The position numbers and the translations under genes are program-made. DNA of 64,000 nt from an uncultured Lachnospiraceae bacterium. Lineage in GTDB: Bacteria; Bacillota; Clostridia; Lachnospirales; Lachnospiraceae. Below, in pieces: positions 16,365 through 26,012 of this stretch. A model generated the notes under the pieces. The model was given only the letters and a program-made list of their open reading frames with translations. It was not told where the DNA came from and searched no databases. Each line of letters begins with the position of its first letter. The first letter of the stretch is position 1. The stretch covers positions 43,358 to 107,357 of the forward strand of contig CAJKQE010000001.1 in the NCBI GenBank assembly GCA_905201915.1, given 5' to 3'.

Positions 16365-16460
16365 GTTTACATTCTATTGCATATATTTGGTAATTTAGGT
16401 ATATTAAAAGTAGTAAAATGTTTGAGAACGGGAAATCTGAAAAGGCATAAATACATTTGA

Positions 16461-16543
16461 AATTTGCAAATTGTAAAATGATAAAAGTAATTTTACAGTT
16501 GTCAAAAACGGATTATTATTGAATAGATGAGTTTTTGGCAATT
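16461..16543 (+). promoter_or_regulatory. Palindrome and inverted repeat upstream of the LacI gene
   Basis: A perfect 12-base palindrome AATTTGCAAATT (16461-16472) is followed by an inverted repeat, TTGTCAAAAAC (about 16498) with GTTTTTGGCAA (about 16533), one mismatch. These could be an operator or attenuator of the regulator gene; no promoter was clear. Confidence 0.3.
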
Positions 16544-16569
16544 TTGTAAATAGAAGGAGAAGTGCGGGT

Positions 16570-17631
16570 ATGGCGACAATAAAGGAAATCGCAAAGGCAT
16601 GTAAGGTGTCAGTAGCTACTGTTTCCAATATTTTAAATGAAAAACCGGGTGCGAGCGAAGCAACACGGGAACTTGTATTGAAAACAGCAGAAAAGATGGA
16701 GTATATGCCTAATTATGTTGCGAAAAATTTAAAGATGAAAAATACAAGAAGTATAGGAGTTATCGTAGAGGATATGACGATTTTCAGTGTGCCGGATATT
16801 GTTGACGGCATTACGGAATATTGTGAAGAAGTAGATTATCAGATACTTTTGACAAATCTGAGGTTATATAAAAAATATAATGATATTTATTATAACAGAG
16901 ATGATTATTTTAGTATTGTAAAACGAGAAATGAGAAAATTGATGGCAAAACAGGTAGAGGGAATTATTTATGTAACGGCGCATGAAAGAGTGCTGAAGTG
17001 CATATCGGAAAATTTTTCAATTCCTTCTGTGCTTGCCTATGGTTATACAAAAAGTGGCAAAGTGCCTTCTGTGGTTGTGGACGATGAACATGGTGGATAT
17101 GAAGCGATGCAGTATATTATCGAGAATGGTCATAGGAAAATAGGAATTATTATGGGGAAAAGTGATAGTATCCATGCACAGAGCCGTCTTCTGGGATGCC
17201 AGAAGGCGTTTCGTGACAATGGGATTATTTATGATCCGGAGTTGGTCTGTGTAGGTGATTGGACAAGAGAGTCAGGCTATAAGAATATTGACGTTCTTCT
17301 TGAAAAAGGAGTAACGGCAGTATTTTGTATGAATGACTTGATGGCAGGAGGTGTATATGACAGGCTGGATGAGCTTGGTATGAAAATTCCTGATGATTTA
17401 TCAGTTTCAGGATATGATAACAGAGAATTATCCGGTTATTACAGACCGCCGCTTACTACAGTTAATCTTCCTTTGCATGATATTGGATATAGGGCGGCAG
17501 AAATTATGATAGATATGTTAGAGAAAAAAATTCTTCCACAGGAGGAAGAACTGGTGTATCAAATGCCTTGTCAGAGGTTAATCAGGAATTCTGTCCGGAA
17601 CATTCAAAATGAGGAAAATGCAATAAAGTAA
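16570..17631 (+). CDS. LacI-family transcriptional regulator of the arabinose region
   Basis: A 353-residue LacI/GalR protein. The N-terminal HTH and hinge are MATIKEIAKACKVSVATVSN with LNEKPGASEATRE, and the periplasmic-binding-like effector domain follows, from RSIGVIVEDMTIFSVPDIVD to DDLSVSGYDNRELSGYYRPP and TTVNLPLHDIG. GAAGGAG precedes the ATG. It stands immediately before the GH127/ABC cluster, which carries LacI-type palindromes, so it most likely represses that cluster until an arabinose-derived ligand binds. The effector is unknown. It has its own strong terminator, so it is a separate transcript. Confidence 0.88.
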   Translation: MATIKEIAKACKVSVATVSNILNEKPGASEATRELVLKTAEKMEYMPNYVAKNLKMKNTRSIGVIVEDMTIFSVPDIVDGITEYCEEVDYQILLTNLRLYKKYNDIYYNRDDYFSIVKREMRKLMAKQVEGIIYVTAHERVLKCISENFSIPSVLAYGYTKSGKVPSVVVDDEHGGYEAMQYIIENGHRKIGIIMGKSDSIHAQSRLLGCQKAFRDNGIIYDPELVCVGDWTRESGYKNIDVLLEKGVTAVFCMNDLMAGGVYDRLDELGMKIPDDLSVSGYDNRELSGYYRPPLTTVNLPLHDIGYRAAEIMIDMLEKKILPQEEELVYQMPCQRLIRNSVRNIQNEENAIK

Positions 17632-17651
17632 AGTGATAATCTAAAAAAGAG

Positions 17652-17697
17652 ACAGCTTTTCAAAAAAATAAAAAATTTTTTGAAAAGCTGTTTTTGT
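17652..17697 (+). terminator. Terminator of the LacI gene
   Basis: A perfect 16-bp stem, ACAGCTTTTCAAAAAA (17652-17667) with its complement at 17676-17691, followed by TTTTG. Confidence 0.85.
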
Positions 17698-17777
17698 GTA
17701 TTATAGACAAAAAGAGAAAGAAAATAAAAGAAAACAATAAAGAAAAATGAAAAGGTGTTTGTGCAATATGTATATTG

Positions 17778-17789
17778 TTAAACGTTTAA
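17778..17789. promoter_or_regulatory. LacI-type operator 1
   Basis: Perfect palindrome TTAAACGTTTAA with the central CG typical of LacI/GalR sites. A CcpA cre site is an alternative reading. Confidence 0.6.
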
Positions 17790-18039
17790 ATAGAGCTATA
17801 AATGATAAAAATATGAAAAAACAAAGAAAAATAAAGAAAACAAGAGAAAAAAAGAGAAACTATATAAATTAAACGTTAAAATACATGATTTACTTGCTTT
17901 ATTTATTGGGAAATATATGATATAAATAAGAAAAATCAATAAGTAAACGATATAAACCTTCAAAAAACTATAAAAACAGTACTTTTTGGATAAATCAGAT
18001 GGTGGTTTTGAAGAAAAGTAGGGGATAGTGCAGTGTGGG

Positions 18040-18057
18040 ATATTAAACGTTTAATAT
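18040..18057. promoter_or_regulatory. LacI-type operator 2, 18-bp palindrome
   Basis: ATATTAAACGTTTAATAT is a perfect 18-base palindrome containing the same core as operator 1. It ends 18 bases before the GH127 start codon, a position suited to blocking transcription elongation or access to the ribosome site. Confidence 0.65.
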
Positions 18058-18075
18058 ATGATAGGTGGAAAAGAA

Positions 18076-20028
18076 ATGAAAAAAAGAAAATTGGAGAGTG
18101 TCCTGCTTAAGAATATCTGTATTAAGGATGATTTTTGGGATAGATATATTAAGCTGGTGAAGGGCGTTATTATTCCATATCAATGGAGAACTCTCAATGA
18201 TGAAGTGCCTGATGCAGAACCCAGTCATTGTATTAAAAATTTTCGTATTGCGGCAGGGGAAGAAACAGGTGAATTTGAAGGGGCTGTTTTTCAAGATACG
18301 GATGTAGCGAAATGGCTGGAAGCTGTAGCCTTTACCCTGGCATCAACGGGGAGAGATGAAGAACTTGAGAAACTGGCAGATGAAACCATTGATTTGATTG
18401 GCAGGGCTCAGTGTGAAGATGGTTATCTGAATACATATTTTACGATTAAGGAGCCGGACAGACGGTGGACTAATTTAAAAGAAGGACATGAATTATATAC
18501 TGCAGGTCATCTGATAGAAGCGGCAACGGCTTATTATGAAGCCACAGGAAAACGAAAGTTTCTTGATATTGTATCTCGTTTTGCCGATGTGATTTGTGAT
18601 AAATTTGGTCCGGAAGAAGGCAAATGTCATGGGTATCCGGGACATTCAGAAATAGAATTGGCTTTGGTAAAACTGTTCAGAGCAACAGGAGAAAAAAGAT
18701 ATTTGGATACAGCTAAATTTTTTGTGGATGCAAGAGGCGTAGGAGAAAACTATTTTGCTCAGGAAGAAAGAGGAGAAAAGTATAAACAAATCTTCCCGGA
18801 ATTTACAGCATACCAGCCGGAGTATTCACAATCTCATCTTCCTGTAAGGGAGCAGAAAACAGCAGAGGGACATGCGGTAAGAGCAGTTTATCTTTACAGC
18901 GCAATGGCTGATTTGGCCTATGAATGTGAAGATGAAACACTTCGGGAAGCCTGTGAAACACTTTGGGATAATATCGTTAAAAAGAGAATGTATATTACAG
19001 GTGGAATTGGTTCATCGGGACTTTTAGAACGATTTACCACAGACTATGATTTGCCTAATGACAGAAATTATTCTGAATCCTGTGCATCTATCGGGCTTGC
19101 AATGTTCGGTAAGAGAATGGCAGAAATTACAAGAGATGCAGCTTATGTGGATATCGTAGAAAAGGCATTATACAACACAGTGCTGGCAGGGATTGCCATG
19201 GATGGTAAAAGCTTCTTTTATGTAAATCCTCTGGAAGTATGGCCGGAGAACTGCATGGAAAGAACTTCTATGGAACACGTAAAACCGGTAAGGCAGAAAT
19301 GGTTTAGTGTGGCGTGTTGTCCGCCAAATATAGCAAGAACGCTGGCATCGATGGGACAGTACATATATGGAATAGATGAAGATGCATTATATGTAAACTT
19401 GTATATTTCAAATGATACAAATGTAGAAATAGCAAAAGTGCCATATAAGATAAAAGTTGACAGCAATTATCTTGTGGATGGAAAAGTTCACCTTTATGCA
19501 CAGGCTGAAAAGGCTTCAGGAGGAAAAATTGCTCTTCGTATACCGGGATATGCAAAACAGTTTACTGTATATAGAAATGGTGAAATATTAGAAAATCCGG
19601 TAGTTGAAAAAGGTTATTTGATTTTAGAAAACCTTGGTGCAAATGAGGAGATTACAATTCAGTGTGATATGAAAGCGCGTTTTGTCCATGCAAATCCAAA
19701 TGTAAGAGCAGACGAAGGGAAAACGGCAATCATGAGAGGACCGCTGGTTTATTGTTTAGAAGAAACGGATAATGAAAAAAATCTTTCTTCTTATTATGTG
19801 GATACAAAAGCGGAACTTATAGAACAGTATGAAGCAGAACTTTTAGGGGGTGTTGTTACCGTTAAAGCAAAAGGTAAAAGGATTTTACAAAAAGGCTGGG
19901 AAGACGACCAGTTGTATGGAGAAAGAAAAATTGAAATGGAAGATGTGGAATTGAAGGCAGTTCCATATTGCAACTGGGGAAATCGTGAGAAAGGCGAAAT
20001 GCTTGTCTGGATAAAGGAAATTTTTTAA
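18076..20028 (+). CDS. GH127 beta-L-arabinofuranosidase
   Basis: A 650-residue glycoside hydrolase of the HypBA1 family (PF07944). An earlier ATG at 18058 is in frame, but AGGTGG at 18062-18067 fits the ATG at 18076. Key segments: the N-terminal FWDRYIKLVKGVIIPYQW, a helical barrel with NYSESCASIG (the Glu and Cys that bind zinc in HypBA1) and VACCPPNIART, where Cys414 matches the catalytic nucleophile Cys417 of HypBA1. There is no signal peptide, so it works in the cytoplasm on imported beta-arabinosides such as those from hydroxyproline-rich plant glycoproteins. It is the first gene of the ABC cluster. Confidence 0.9.
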   Translation: MKKRKLESVLLKNICIKDDFWDRYIKLVKGVIIPYQWRTLNDEVPDAEPSHCIKNFRIAAGEETGEFEGAVFQDTDVAKWLEAVAFTLASTGRDEELEKLADETIDLIGRAQCEDGYLNTYFTIKEPDRRWTNLKEGHELYTAGHLIEAATAYYEATGKRKFLDIVSRFADVICDKFGPEEGKCHGYPGHSEIELALVKLFRATGEKRYLDTAKFFVDARGVGENYFAQEERGEKYKQIFPEFTAYQPEYSQSHLPVREQKTAEGHAVRAVYLYSAMADLAYECEDETLREACETLWDNIVKKRMYITGGIGSSGLLERFTTDYDLPNDRNYSESCASIGLAMFGKRMAEITRDAAYVDIVEKALYNTVLAGIAMDGKSFFYVNPLEVWPENCMERTSMEHVKPVRQKWFSVACCPPNIARTLASMGQYIYGIDEDALYVNLYISNDTNVEIAKVPYKIKVDSNYLVDGKVHLYAQAEKASGGKIALRIPGYAKQFTVYRNGEILENPVVEKGYLILENLGANEEITIQCDMKARFVHANPNVRADEGKTAIMRGPLVYCLEETDNEKNLSSYYVDTKAELIEQYEAELLGGVVTVKAKGKRILQKGWEDDQLYGERKIEMEDVELKAVPYCNWGNREKGEMLVWIKEIF

Positions 20029-20107
20029 AAAACAATTTTAAAACGTATCATACAGAAACAGAAAGGTTTCTGAAATTGATAAAACGAAAACAGGGAGGAA
20101 TTTAAGT

Positions 20108-21466
20108 ATGAAGAAAAAAGTGTTGAGCATTTTATTATCAGCAGTAATGGCAGGAACAATGCTTGTAGGATGCGGAAATGGTGAAAGCAAAGGTTCTGAG
20201 GAGAAAAAGGAAACAGGAAAAAGAGAAATGGAAGTAGAAGGGGATGATGTTACAACTCTTAATGTATGGACTTTCATTGAAAACCATCAGGATTTCTACA
20301 CAAACATGGCTGAAAAATGGAATGAAGCAAATCCTGATAAAAAAGTAAAATTAGTTTTATCCAACATGGCGTATGACGATATGCACAACAAATTGTCTCT
20401 GGCTTTAGAAACAGGAGAGGGAGCACCGGATGTAGTAGATATCGAGTTGGGAAAATTCCCGGCATTTACAACAGGTCAAATCGGACTGAAGGATTTAACA
20501 GAAGCTACACAGCCATATAGTGATAACGTTGTTGAATCCAGACTGGATCTGTATTCTAAAGATGGTAAATGTTATGGTTTCCCTACACACGTAGGTACAA
20601 TGGTTGCTTTTTATAATACAGAAGCTCTTGAAGCAGCTGATATTGATTATACAACTATTAAAACATGGGAAGATTTCAAGAATGCAGGTGTTAAATACAA
20701 AGAAGCTACAGGCAAAACTTTTGCAGCAGCAGAAACAACAGCTCAGTGGGTACCTGAACTGATGTTAGCTCAGAAAGGTGGAGATTATCTTGCAGAAGAT
20801 GGTTCTCTTGCTGTAAATAGTGAACAAATGGTTGAAGTTTTCCAGTGTTTGAAAGATATGCAGGATGCAGGTGCACTTGATACAATCGCAGGTGGACAGC
20901 CAGATAACGAAGAAGCATATCCTTTATACAACAGCGGCGATGTAGCAGTAGCAGTTATGCCATTCTGGCAGACAAGCCGTTATACAAGTTATATGACAGA
21001 CCTTGCAGGTAAAGTTGCGATTACAGCTCCTCCAGTATTTGGTGAAGATGATGTCGTTAAGACAATCGGCGGTGGCGGAACAGGAACAGCTGTTGTTGAA
21101 TCCAGCGAAAATGCAGATTTAGCAGCTGAAGTATTCGCATTCATTAAACTTTCTGACGAAGCAAACGTAGAAGTATGGAACGTATTAGGATTTGACCCTG
21201 TAAACACAGCAGTTTGGACAGATAAAGCAGTTACAGAAAACCCTGACAATGCGTTTGTACAGTATTTCAATACAAAACCATTTGATCCATTGTTAGAACT
21301 TCAGGATAGTATTGGTCTTCTGGAATGCTTTACAGATGAAAAATGGCCATCCATCAACAATGTATTCTGTACACAGACATTAAATGATATTTTTGAATCT
21401 GATATGGATGTTAAAGAAGCTCTTGATGCAGCTCAGGATACACTGGAAAATGAATTCGCAGAATAA
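20108..21466 (+). CDS. ABC sugar transporter, substrate-binding lipoprotein
   Basis: A 452-residue family 1 extracellular solute-binding protein. The N-terminus is a lipoprotein signal with lipobox LVGC (Cys22), then an acidic linker. TTLNVWTFIENHQDFYTNMA starts the mature fold, and the core has TGEGAPDVVDIELGKFPAF. GGGAGG precedes the ATG. Two permease genes follow but no ATPase gene is nearby, as is usual for CUT1 systems that share an MsmX-type ATPase. The ligand is most likely an arabino-oligosaccharide, judged from the surrounding enzymes. Confidence 0.9.
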   Translation: MKKKVLSILLSAVMAGTMLVGCGNGESKGSEEKKETGKREMEVEGDDVTTLNVWTFIENHQDFYTNMAEKWNEANPDKKVKLVLSNMAYDDMHNKLSLALETGEGAPDVVDIELGKFPAFTTGQIGLKDLTEATQPYSDNVVESRLDLYSKDGKCYGFPTHVGTMVAFYNTEALEAADIDYTTIKTWEDFKNAGVKYKEATGKTFAAAETTAQWVPELMLAQKGGDYLAEDGSLAVNSEQMVEVFQCLKDMQDAGALDTIAGGQPDNEEAYPLYNSGDVAVAVMPFWQTSRYTSYMTDLAGKVAITAPPVFGEDDVVKTIGGGGTGTAVVESSENADLAAEVFAFIKLSDEANVEVWNVLGFDPVNTAVWTDKAVTENPDNAFVQYFNTKPFDPLLELQDSIGLLECFTDEKWPSINNVFCTQTLNDIFESDMDVKEALDAAQDTLENEFAE

Positions 21467-21481
21467 TTAAAAAAACGAGTC

Positions 21482-21513
21482 ATGGGGATGTGGGGCAAAG
21501 CCTACATCCCCAT
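21482..21513 (+). terminator. Intercistronic hairpin after the binding-protein gene
   Basis: A perfect 10-bp stem, ATGGGGATGT (21482-21491) with ACATCCCCAT (21504-21513), followed by a short TTTTC. It probably protects or partly terminates the transcript so that more binding protein than permease is made. Confidence 0.6.
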
Positions 21514-21543
21514 TTTCATAAAAAGAAAGGGGTATTAAATCAA

Positions 21544-22434
21544 ATGAAGATTAAGAAATTTTTATACTCACAAAAAGCTGCTCCTTATATATTCATTCTT
21601 CCGTTTGTAATTACCATTATTTTGTTTTGGATTTCTCCTATTGCAAATGGTGTTTTGTTAAGTTTTCAAGATGTGTTAAAGGATGAATGGGTAGGATTTA
21701 AGAATTACTCCAGATTGATTACGGATAAAATGTTTTATAAAGCAGTTTATAACAGCTTAAAATATATGGTTGGAACATTAATCCTTTTAATTCCTTTCCC
21801 AATGTTGTTTGCCAGTCTTTTGAACAGCAAATTGATGAAAGGACAGAACTTTTTTAAATCTGTTTATTTCCTTCCGGCACTTACATCTGTAGTAGTAGCA
21901 GGTACAATTTTCCGTCTGATGTTTGGTGAAATGGACAGTGCTCTCGCAAACCAGGTTATGGACTTTTTTGGGAAATCTCCAATTAAATGGTTGAAAGGTG
22001 AATGGACAGGGTATTTTGCTCTTTTGGTAGTAGCGTGCTGGAGATGGACAGGTGTAAATATTCTTTATTTCCTTGCGGGATTACAGAGTATTCCTACCGA
22101 TATTTATGAAGCAGCATCTATTGACGGTGCAAGTAAATGGCAGCAGTTTATTAAGATATCATTCCCATTAGTAAAACCTACAACAATATATGTACTGACA
22201 ATCAGTATCTATGCCGGATTGGCGATGTTCCTTGAGTCTTTCATGTTGTGGAAAGGAGTAAACTCTCCTCAAAATATCGGTTTGACCATTGTAGGATACC
22301 TGTATAGACAGGGTATTGAAAAACGTGCTATGGGTTATGCCTGTGCAGTAGGTCTTGTATTGCTTGTTATTGTTATGATTATTAATCTGGTTCAGTTAGT
22401 TGCAACAGGAACATTTAAGAAGGAGGAGAGATAA
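21544..22434 (+). CDS. ABC sugar transporter permease 1
   Basis: A 296-residue CUT1 inner-membrane permease. An in-frame upstream start at 21490 lies inside the hairpin; AAAGGGG before the ATG at 21544 supports the shorter form. It has six predicted membrane helices and the EAA loop DIYEAASIDGASKWQQFIKI, which docks the ATPase. It begins PYIFILPFVITIILFWISPI, typical of the MalF/UgpA side. Confidence 0.9.
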   Translation: MKIKKFLYSQKAAPYIFILPFVITIILFWISPIANGVLLSFQDVLKDEWVGFKNYSRLITDKMFYKAVYNSLKYMVGTLILLIPFPMLFASLLNSKLMKGQNFFKSVYFLPALTSVVVAGTIFRLMFGEMDSALANQVMDFFGKSPIKWLKGEWTGYFALLVVACWRWTGVNILYFLAGLQSIPTDIYEAASIDGASKWQQFIKISFPLVKPTTIYVLTISIYAGLAMFLESFMLWKGVNSPQNIGLTIVGYLYRQGIEKRAMGYACAVGLVLLVIVMIINLVQLVATGTFKKEER

Positions 22435-22435
22435 T

Positions 22436-23293
22436 ATGGCAGCAATTGGGAAAAGTCAGAAAAGAAAAAACAAAGTAGCCACAATATGCATGATATTTTT
22501 CTTCACTGTTCTTGCTATTTTGATTATTATACCGGTTTATGCGATTTTTATTGCCAGTTTTAAACCGGGTAATGAACTGCTCCAGTATGGACTGAATTTG
22601 AATTTAGACTGGGCTAAAATGACCTTAGATAATTATATTCTTCTGTTTACTGGGAAACATGATTATTGGATATGGTTTGGAAACAGCCTTTTTCTTACAG
22701 TGATTACAGTAGTGTTGACTTTGCTGGTAAGTTCTTTCGTAGCTTATGGTTTTGCTGCGTATGATTTCAAAGGAAAAAATTTCTTTTTCCTGCTTGTATT
22801 GATTATTTTATCAATTCCTTTTGAAGTTATTATGCTTCCATTGTATAAACAGATGTCTGAATGGGGACTGATGGATAACTACGCAGCAGTAGTAATGCCT
22901 TTCCTGGCACATGCGTCCACAATTTTCTTTTTCAGACAGTATCTTTTAAGTACGCCAAAGTCTCTGATTGAAGCAGGACGTATTGATGGATGTACAGAAT
23001 ATGGAATTTTCTTCCGCTTGATTGTGCCGATTATGAAACCTGCATTTTCCGCCATGGCTATTTTAAATGGTATGAATGCATGGAATAACTATATGTGGCC
23101 GTTGCTGGTAGTTCGTTCTTCAGAGAAGTATACATTGACCATTGGTTTGAATACGTTGATTAACCCTTATGGAGATAACTACAGTTTGTTGGTAGTAGGT
23201 TCTGTATTTTCAATTATTCCTATTTTTATTTTGTTTATTTGTTTCCAGAGATATTTTATTGAGGGAATGACAGCCGGAGCTGTAAAAGAATAA
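22436..23293 (+). CDS. ABC sugar transporter permease 2
   Basis: A 285-residue CUT1 permease of the MalG/UgpE side. AGGAGGAGAG overlaps the end of the preceding gene and fixes the ATG at 22436, one base after that gene's stop. Its EAA loop is LIEAGRIDGCTEYGIFFRLI, and the C-terminus RYFIEGMTAGAVKE is the family ending. It forms the translocation pore together with permease 1. Confidence 0.9.
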   Translation: MAAIGKSQKRKNKVATICMIFFFTVLAILIIIPVYAIFIASFKPGNELLQYGLNLNLDWAKMTLDNYILLFTGKHDYWIWFGNSLFLTVITVVLTLLVSSFVAYGFAAYDFKGKNFFFLLVLIILSIPFEVIMLPLYKQMSEWGLMDNYAAVVMPFLAHASTIFFFRQYLLSTPKSLIEAGRIDGCTEYGIFFRLIVPIMKPAFSAMAILNGMNAWNNYMWPLLVVRSSEKYTLTIGLNTLINPYGDNYSLLVVGSVFSIIPIFILFICFQRYFIEGMTAGAVKE

Positions 23294-23331
23294 TATTAAA
23301 ATTTTAAATTGATTTTTAGGAGGATTACAAA

Positions 23332-24846
23332 ATGAGTAGAAGAGCAAAAATGATTTTAGATAAAGAAATCCAGATTGCACCTATTGATAAAAGGATTTTT
23401 GGTTCTTTTATTGAACATCTTGGAAGAGCGGTATATGAAGGGATTTATCAGCCCGGACATCCGGCAGCAGATGAAAATGGTTTTCGTCAGGATGTAGTAG
23501 AACTGGTAAAAGAATTGAATGTACCGATTATACGTTATCCGGGCGGAAACTTTGTATCTAATTTCTATTGGGAAGATTCAGTAGGCCCTGTGGAGGAAAG
23601 ACCACATCGATTGGAATTGGCATGGAGAAGTCTTGAGAAGAATGAAATTGGTTTAAATGAATTTTCTAAATGGGCAAAACAAGTAAATTCAGAAGTTATG
23701 ATGGCAGTTAATCTGGGAACCAGAGGTATTTCGGATGCATGTAATCTTTTAGAATATTGTAACCATCCATCAGGTACAAAATATAGTGATTTGCGTATTA
23801 AGCATGGTGTGAAAGATCCTCATAATATTAAAGTTTGGTGCCTTGGAAATGAAATGGATGGTCCATGGCAGATCGGACATAAAACAATGGAGGAATATGG
23901 ACGTCTGGCTGAGGAAACAGCAAAGGCAATGCGTTTAATTGACCCAAGTATTGAGTTGGTTTCCTGCGGAAGTTCTGCTCGTGATATGCCTACATTCCCT
24001 GATTGGGAAGTAACTACATTGTCCCATACTTATGATTATGTAGATTATGTTTCTCTGCATCAATATTATGGAAACCGTGATGATGACAGTAATGATTATC
24101 TGGCACAGTCTGATGATATGGACGATTTTATTCGTACAGTAATCTCAACCTGCGATTATGTAAAAGCGAAAAAACGTAGTAAAAAAGTTATGAATTTAAG
24201 TTTTGACGAATGGAATGTGTGGTTCCATTCTAATGCGGCAGATGATGATATTACAGAAAATCATCCGTGGCAGGTGGCTCCGCCAATGCTGGAGGATATT
24301 TATAACTTTGAAGATGCTCTGCTGGTAGGACTGATGCTGATTACTCTGATGAAACATGCAGACCGTGTAAAGATGGCGTGTCTGGCACAGCTGGTAAATG
24401 TAATTGCTCCAATTATGACAGATGCAGCAGGCGGCGCTTGGAAACAGACAATTTTTTATCCATTTATGCATGCTTCTAAATATGGACGTGGTATTGCTTT
24501 GCAGCCTATTATTTCAGGAACAAAACATGCTACAGCAAAACACGATGAAATTACAGATGTTGAATCTGTTGCAGTATATAACGAAGAAAAGGATGAAGTT
24601 ACAATTTTTGCAGTAAATCGTAATCTGGAAGAAGATGTAGAATTGACTACAGATGTAAGAAGTTTTGAAGGGTATCGTGTTCTGGAACATATTGTAATGG
24701 AAAATGAAGACCTGAAAGCTACAAACAGCCTTTTGGGAGAAAAGGTTTATCCGGTAAATGCAGATGACAGAAGCAAACTGGACGGCGGAGTTGTGACAAG
24801 TGTGTTGAAAAAAGCTACATGGAATGTAATTCGCCTTGGCAAATAA
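23332..24846 (+). CDS. abfA: GH51 alpha-L-arabinofuranosidase
   Basis: A 504-residue intracellular GH51 enzyme. The acid/base Glu174 lies in WCLGNEMDGPWQIGH and the nucleophile Glu293 in LSFDEWNVWFH. The N-terminus FGSFIEHLGRAVYEGIYQPG and RYPGGNF are standard for the family. The length matches bacterial GH51 enzymes, with a beta-sandwich at the C-terminus. It has no signal peptide. AGGAGG is well placed before the ATG. It removes terminal alpha-L-arabinofuranosyl units from imported oligosaccharides and supplies arabinose to AraA. Confidence 0.94.
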   Translation: MSRRAKMILDKEIQIAPIDKRIFGSFIEHLGRAVYEGIYQPGHPAADENGFRQDVVELVKELNVPIIRYPGGNFVSNFYWEDSVGPVEERPHRLELAWRSLEKNEIGLNEFSKWAKQVNSEVMMAVNLGTRGISDACNLLEYCNHPSGTKYSDLRIKHGVKDPHNIKVWCLGNEMDGPWQIGHKTMEEYGRLAEETAKAMRLIDPSIELVSCGSSARDMPTFPDWEVTTLSHTYDYVDYVSLHQYYGNRDDDSNDYLAQSDDMDDFIRTVISTCDYVKAKKRSKKVMNLSFDEWNVWFHSNAADDDITENHPWQVAPPMLEDIYNFEDALLVGLMLITLMKHADRVKMACLAQLVNVIAPIMTDAAGGAWKQTIFYPFMHASKYGRGIALQPIISGTKHATAKHDEITDVESVAVYNEEKDEVTIFAVNRNLEEDVELTTDVRSFEGYRVLEHIVMENEDLKATNSLLGEKVYPVNADDRSKLDGGVVTSVLKKATWNVIRLGK

Positions 24847-24876
24847 TTGATATGAAACGGATACAGGAGTTGAAAT

Positions 24877-25854
24877 ATGGATAATACAAATTATAAGAAG
24901 ACGGAATATAATCAGCCTTTGATTGAACAGAGGGCAGATCCATATATATACCGTCATGTAGATGGAAGTTATTATTTTACTGCATCTGTACCGGAGTACG
25001 ACAGGATTGTATTGAGAAAAGCTGCAACTATCAAAGGGTTGAAGGATGCCACAGAGGTGACACTTTGGGTGAAGCATGAAAGCGGAGAACAGAGTATTCA
25101 TGTCTGGGCTCCGGAAATTCATTATCTGGATGGTGGATGGTATATTTATTATGCTGCCGGAGATAAGGACGATATTTGGCAAATACGTCCTTATGTGCTC
25201 CACTGCACAGGTGATGACCCCATGAAGGATAAATGGGAAGAGTTGGGAATGATGCAGGCTGCAGATGAAGATGATTTTTCATTCCATGCGTTTTCTCTGG
25301 ATGCTACAGTGTTTGAAAATAAAGGAGAACACTATTATATTTGGGCTGAGAAGACGGGAGTGGGAAAACAGGTTTCTAATCTTTATATTGCAAGGATGGC
25401 AGCGCCAAATAAACTTGCAACAGCTCAAGTGCTTTTGACGACACCTGATTATGACTGGGAAAGAGTTGATTTTTGGGTGAACGAAGGACCTGCAATTTTG
25501 AAAAAGAACGGAAAAATTTTTATGACATTTTCTGCCAGTGCTACAGGTGCGTGCTATTGCATGGGAATGATGTATGTGGATGAAAATGCAGACCTTTTAG
25601 ACCCTGGTGTATGGACGAAGCTTCGCTATCCTGTTCTGAAAACAGAGGAAGAAAAAGGAATTTATGGACCGGGACATAATTCTTTTGTAAAAGCGGAAGA
25701 TGGGAAGACGGATTTGTGTGTATACCATGCAAGACAGTATGATGAAATTATAGGCGATCCACTATATGATGCAAATCGTCATACCATGTTGATGAAGGTA
25801 GCATTTGATGAAAAAGGATTTCCGGTATTTGAGTATCAGAAAAATTTTGTGTAA
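24877..25854 (+). CDS. GH43 glycoside hydrolase (probable exo-arabinofuranosidase/arabinanase)
   Basis: A 325-residue single-domain GH43 beta-propeller. The general base Asp is in RADPYIYRHVDGSYYFTAS, the middle Asp is probably in SLDATVFENKGEHYYIW, and the acid Glu is in DFWVNEGPAILKK. The VWAPEIHYLDGGWYIYYAA strand is typical. There is no signal peptide, so it acts inside the cell. Thirty bases separate it from the GH51 gene, in the same transcript. GH43 includes alpha-1,5-arabinanases, arabinofuranosidases and xylosidases; the context favours arabinose linkages. Confidence 0.88.
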   Translation: MDNTNYKKTEYNQPLIEQRADPYIYRHVDGSYYFTASVPEYDRIVLRKAATIKGLKDATEVTLWVKHESGEQSIHVWAPEIHYLDGGWYIYYAAGDKDDIWQIRPYVLHCTGDDPMKDKWEELGMMQAADEDDFSFHAFSLDATVFENKGEHYYIWAEKTGVGKQVSNLYIARMAAPNKLATAQVLLTTPDYDWERVDFWVNEGPAILKKNGKIFMTFSASATGACYCMGMMYVDENADLLDPGVWTKLRYPVLKTEEEKGIYGPGHNSFVKAEDGKTDLCVYHARQYDEIIGDPLYDANRHTMLMKVAFDEKGFPVFEYQKNFV

Positions 25855-25969
25855 ATACGTCGATACGCTATCTGAGTAAAGTGAAACGTATAATATATAA
25901 AAAATAAACAAAAAACAGGTGTAGAAATTGGTATAACGCAACGAAATGATGATAAAATGGCGAAAATAG

Positions 25970-25998
25970 TTGAATATTCAAATTGTCAATAGTATAAT
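25970..25998 (+). promoter_or_regulatory. Promoter of the giant secreted-protein gene
   Basis: TTGAAT (25970-25975), 17-base spacer, TATAAT (25993-25998). The leader to the ATG is about 118 bases. Confidence 0.6.
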
Positions 25999-26012
25999 TT
26001 GCTTATAATTAG

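Larger units (their letters stand above)
17698..18075 (+). promoter_or_regulatory. Regulatory region of the GH127/ABC operon
   Basis: These 378 bases are extremely A-rich and contain no gene. They hold three LacI-type sites (17778, an imperfect one at 17869-17880, and 18043) and a possible promoter with a TATAAA-like box near 17920. Spacing between the outer operators is about 265 bases, which would allow DNA looping. Confidence 0.6.

Noticed and set aside
17778..18057. Reading the palindromes as CcpA cre sites
   Set aside because: They share AAACG with cre but are more perfectly symmetric and AT-flanked than usual cre sites, and a LacI gene is adjacent. The CcpA possibility was kept only as an alternative.
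24514..25203. A 229-codon minus-strand frame
   Set aside because: It lies opposite the ends of the GH51 and GH43 genes, is rich in Cys, Ile and Phe, and has no ribosome site, so it is an antisense shadow.
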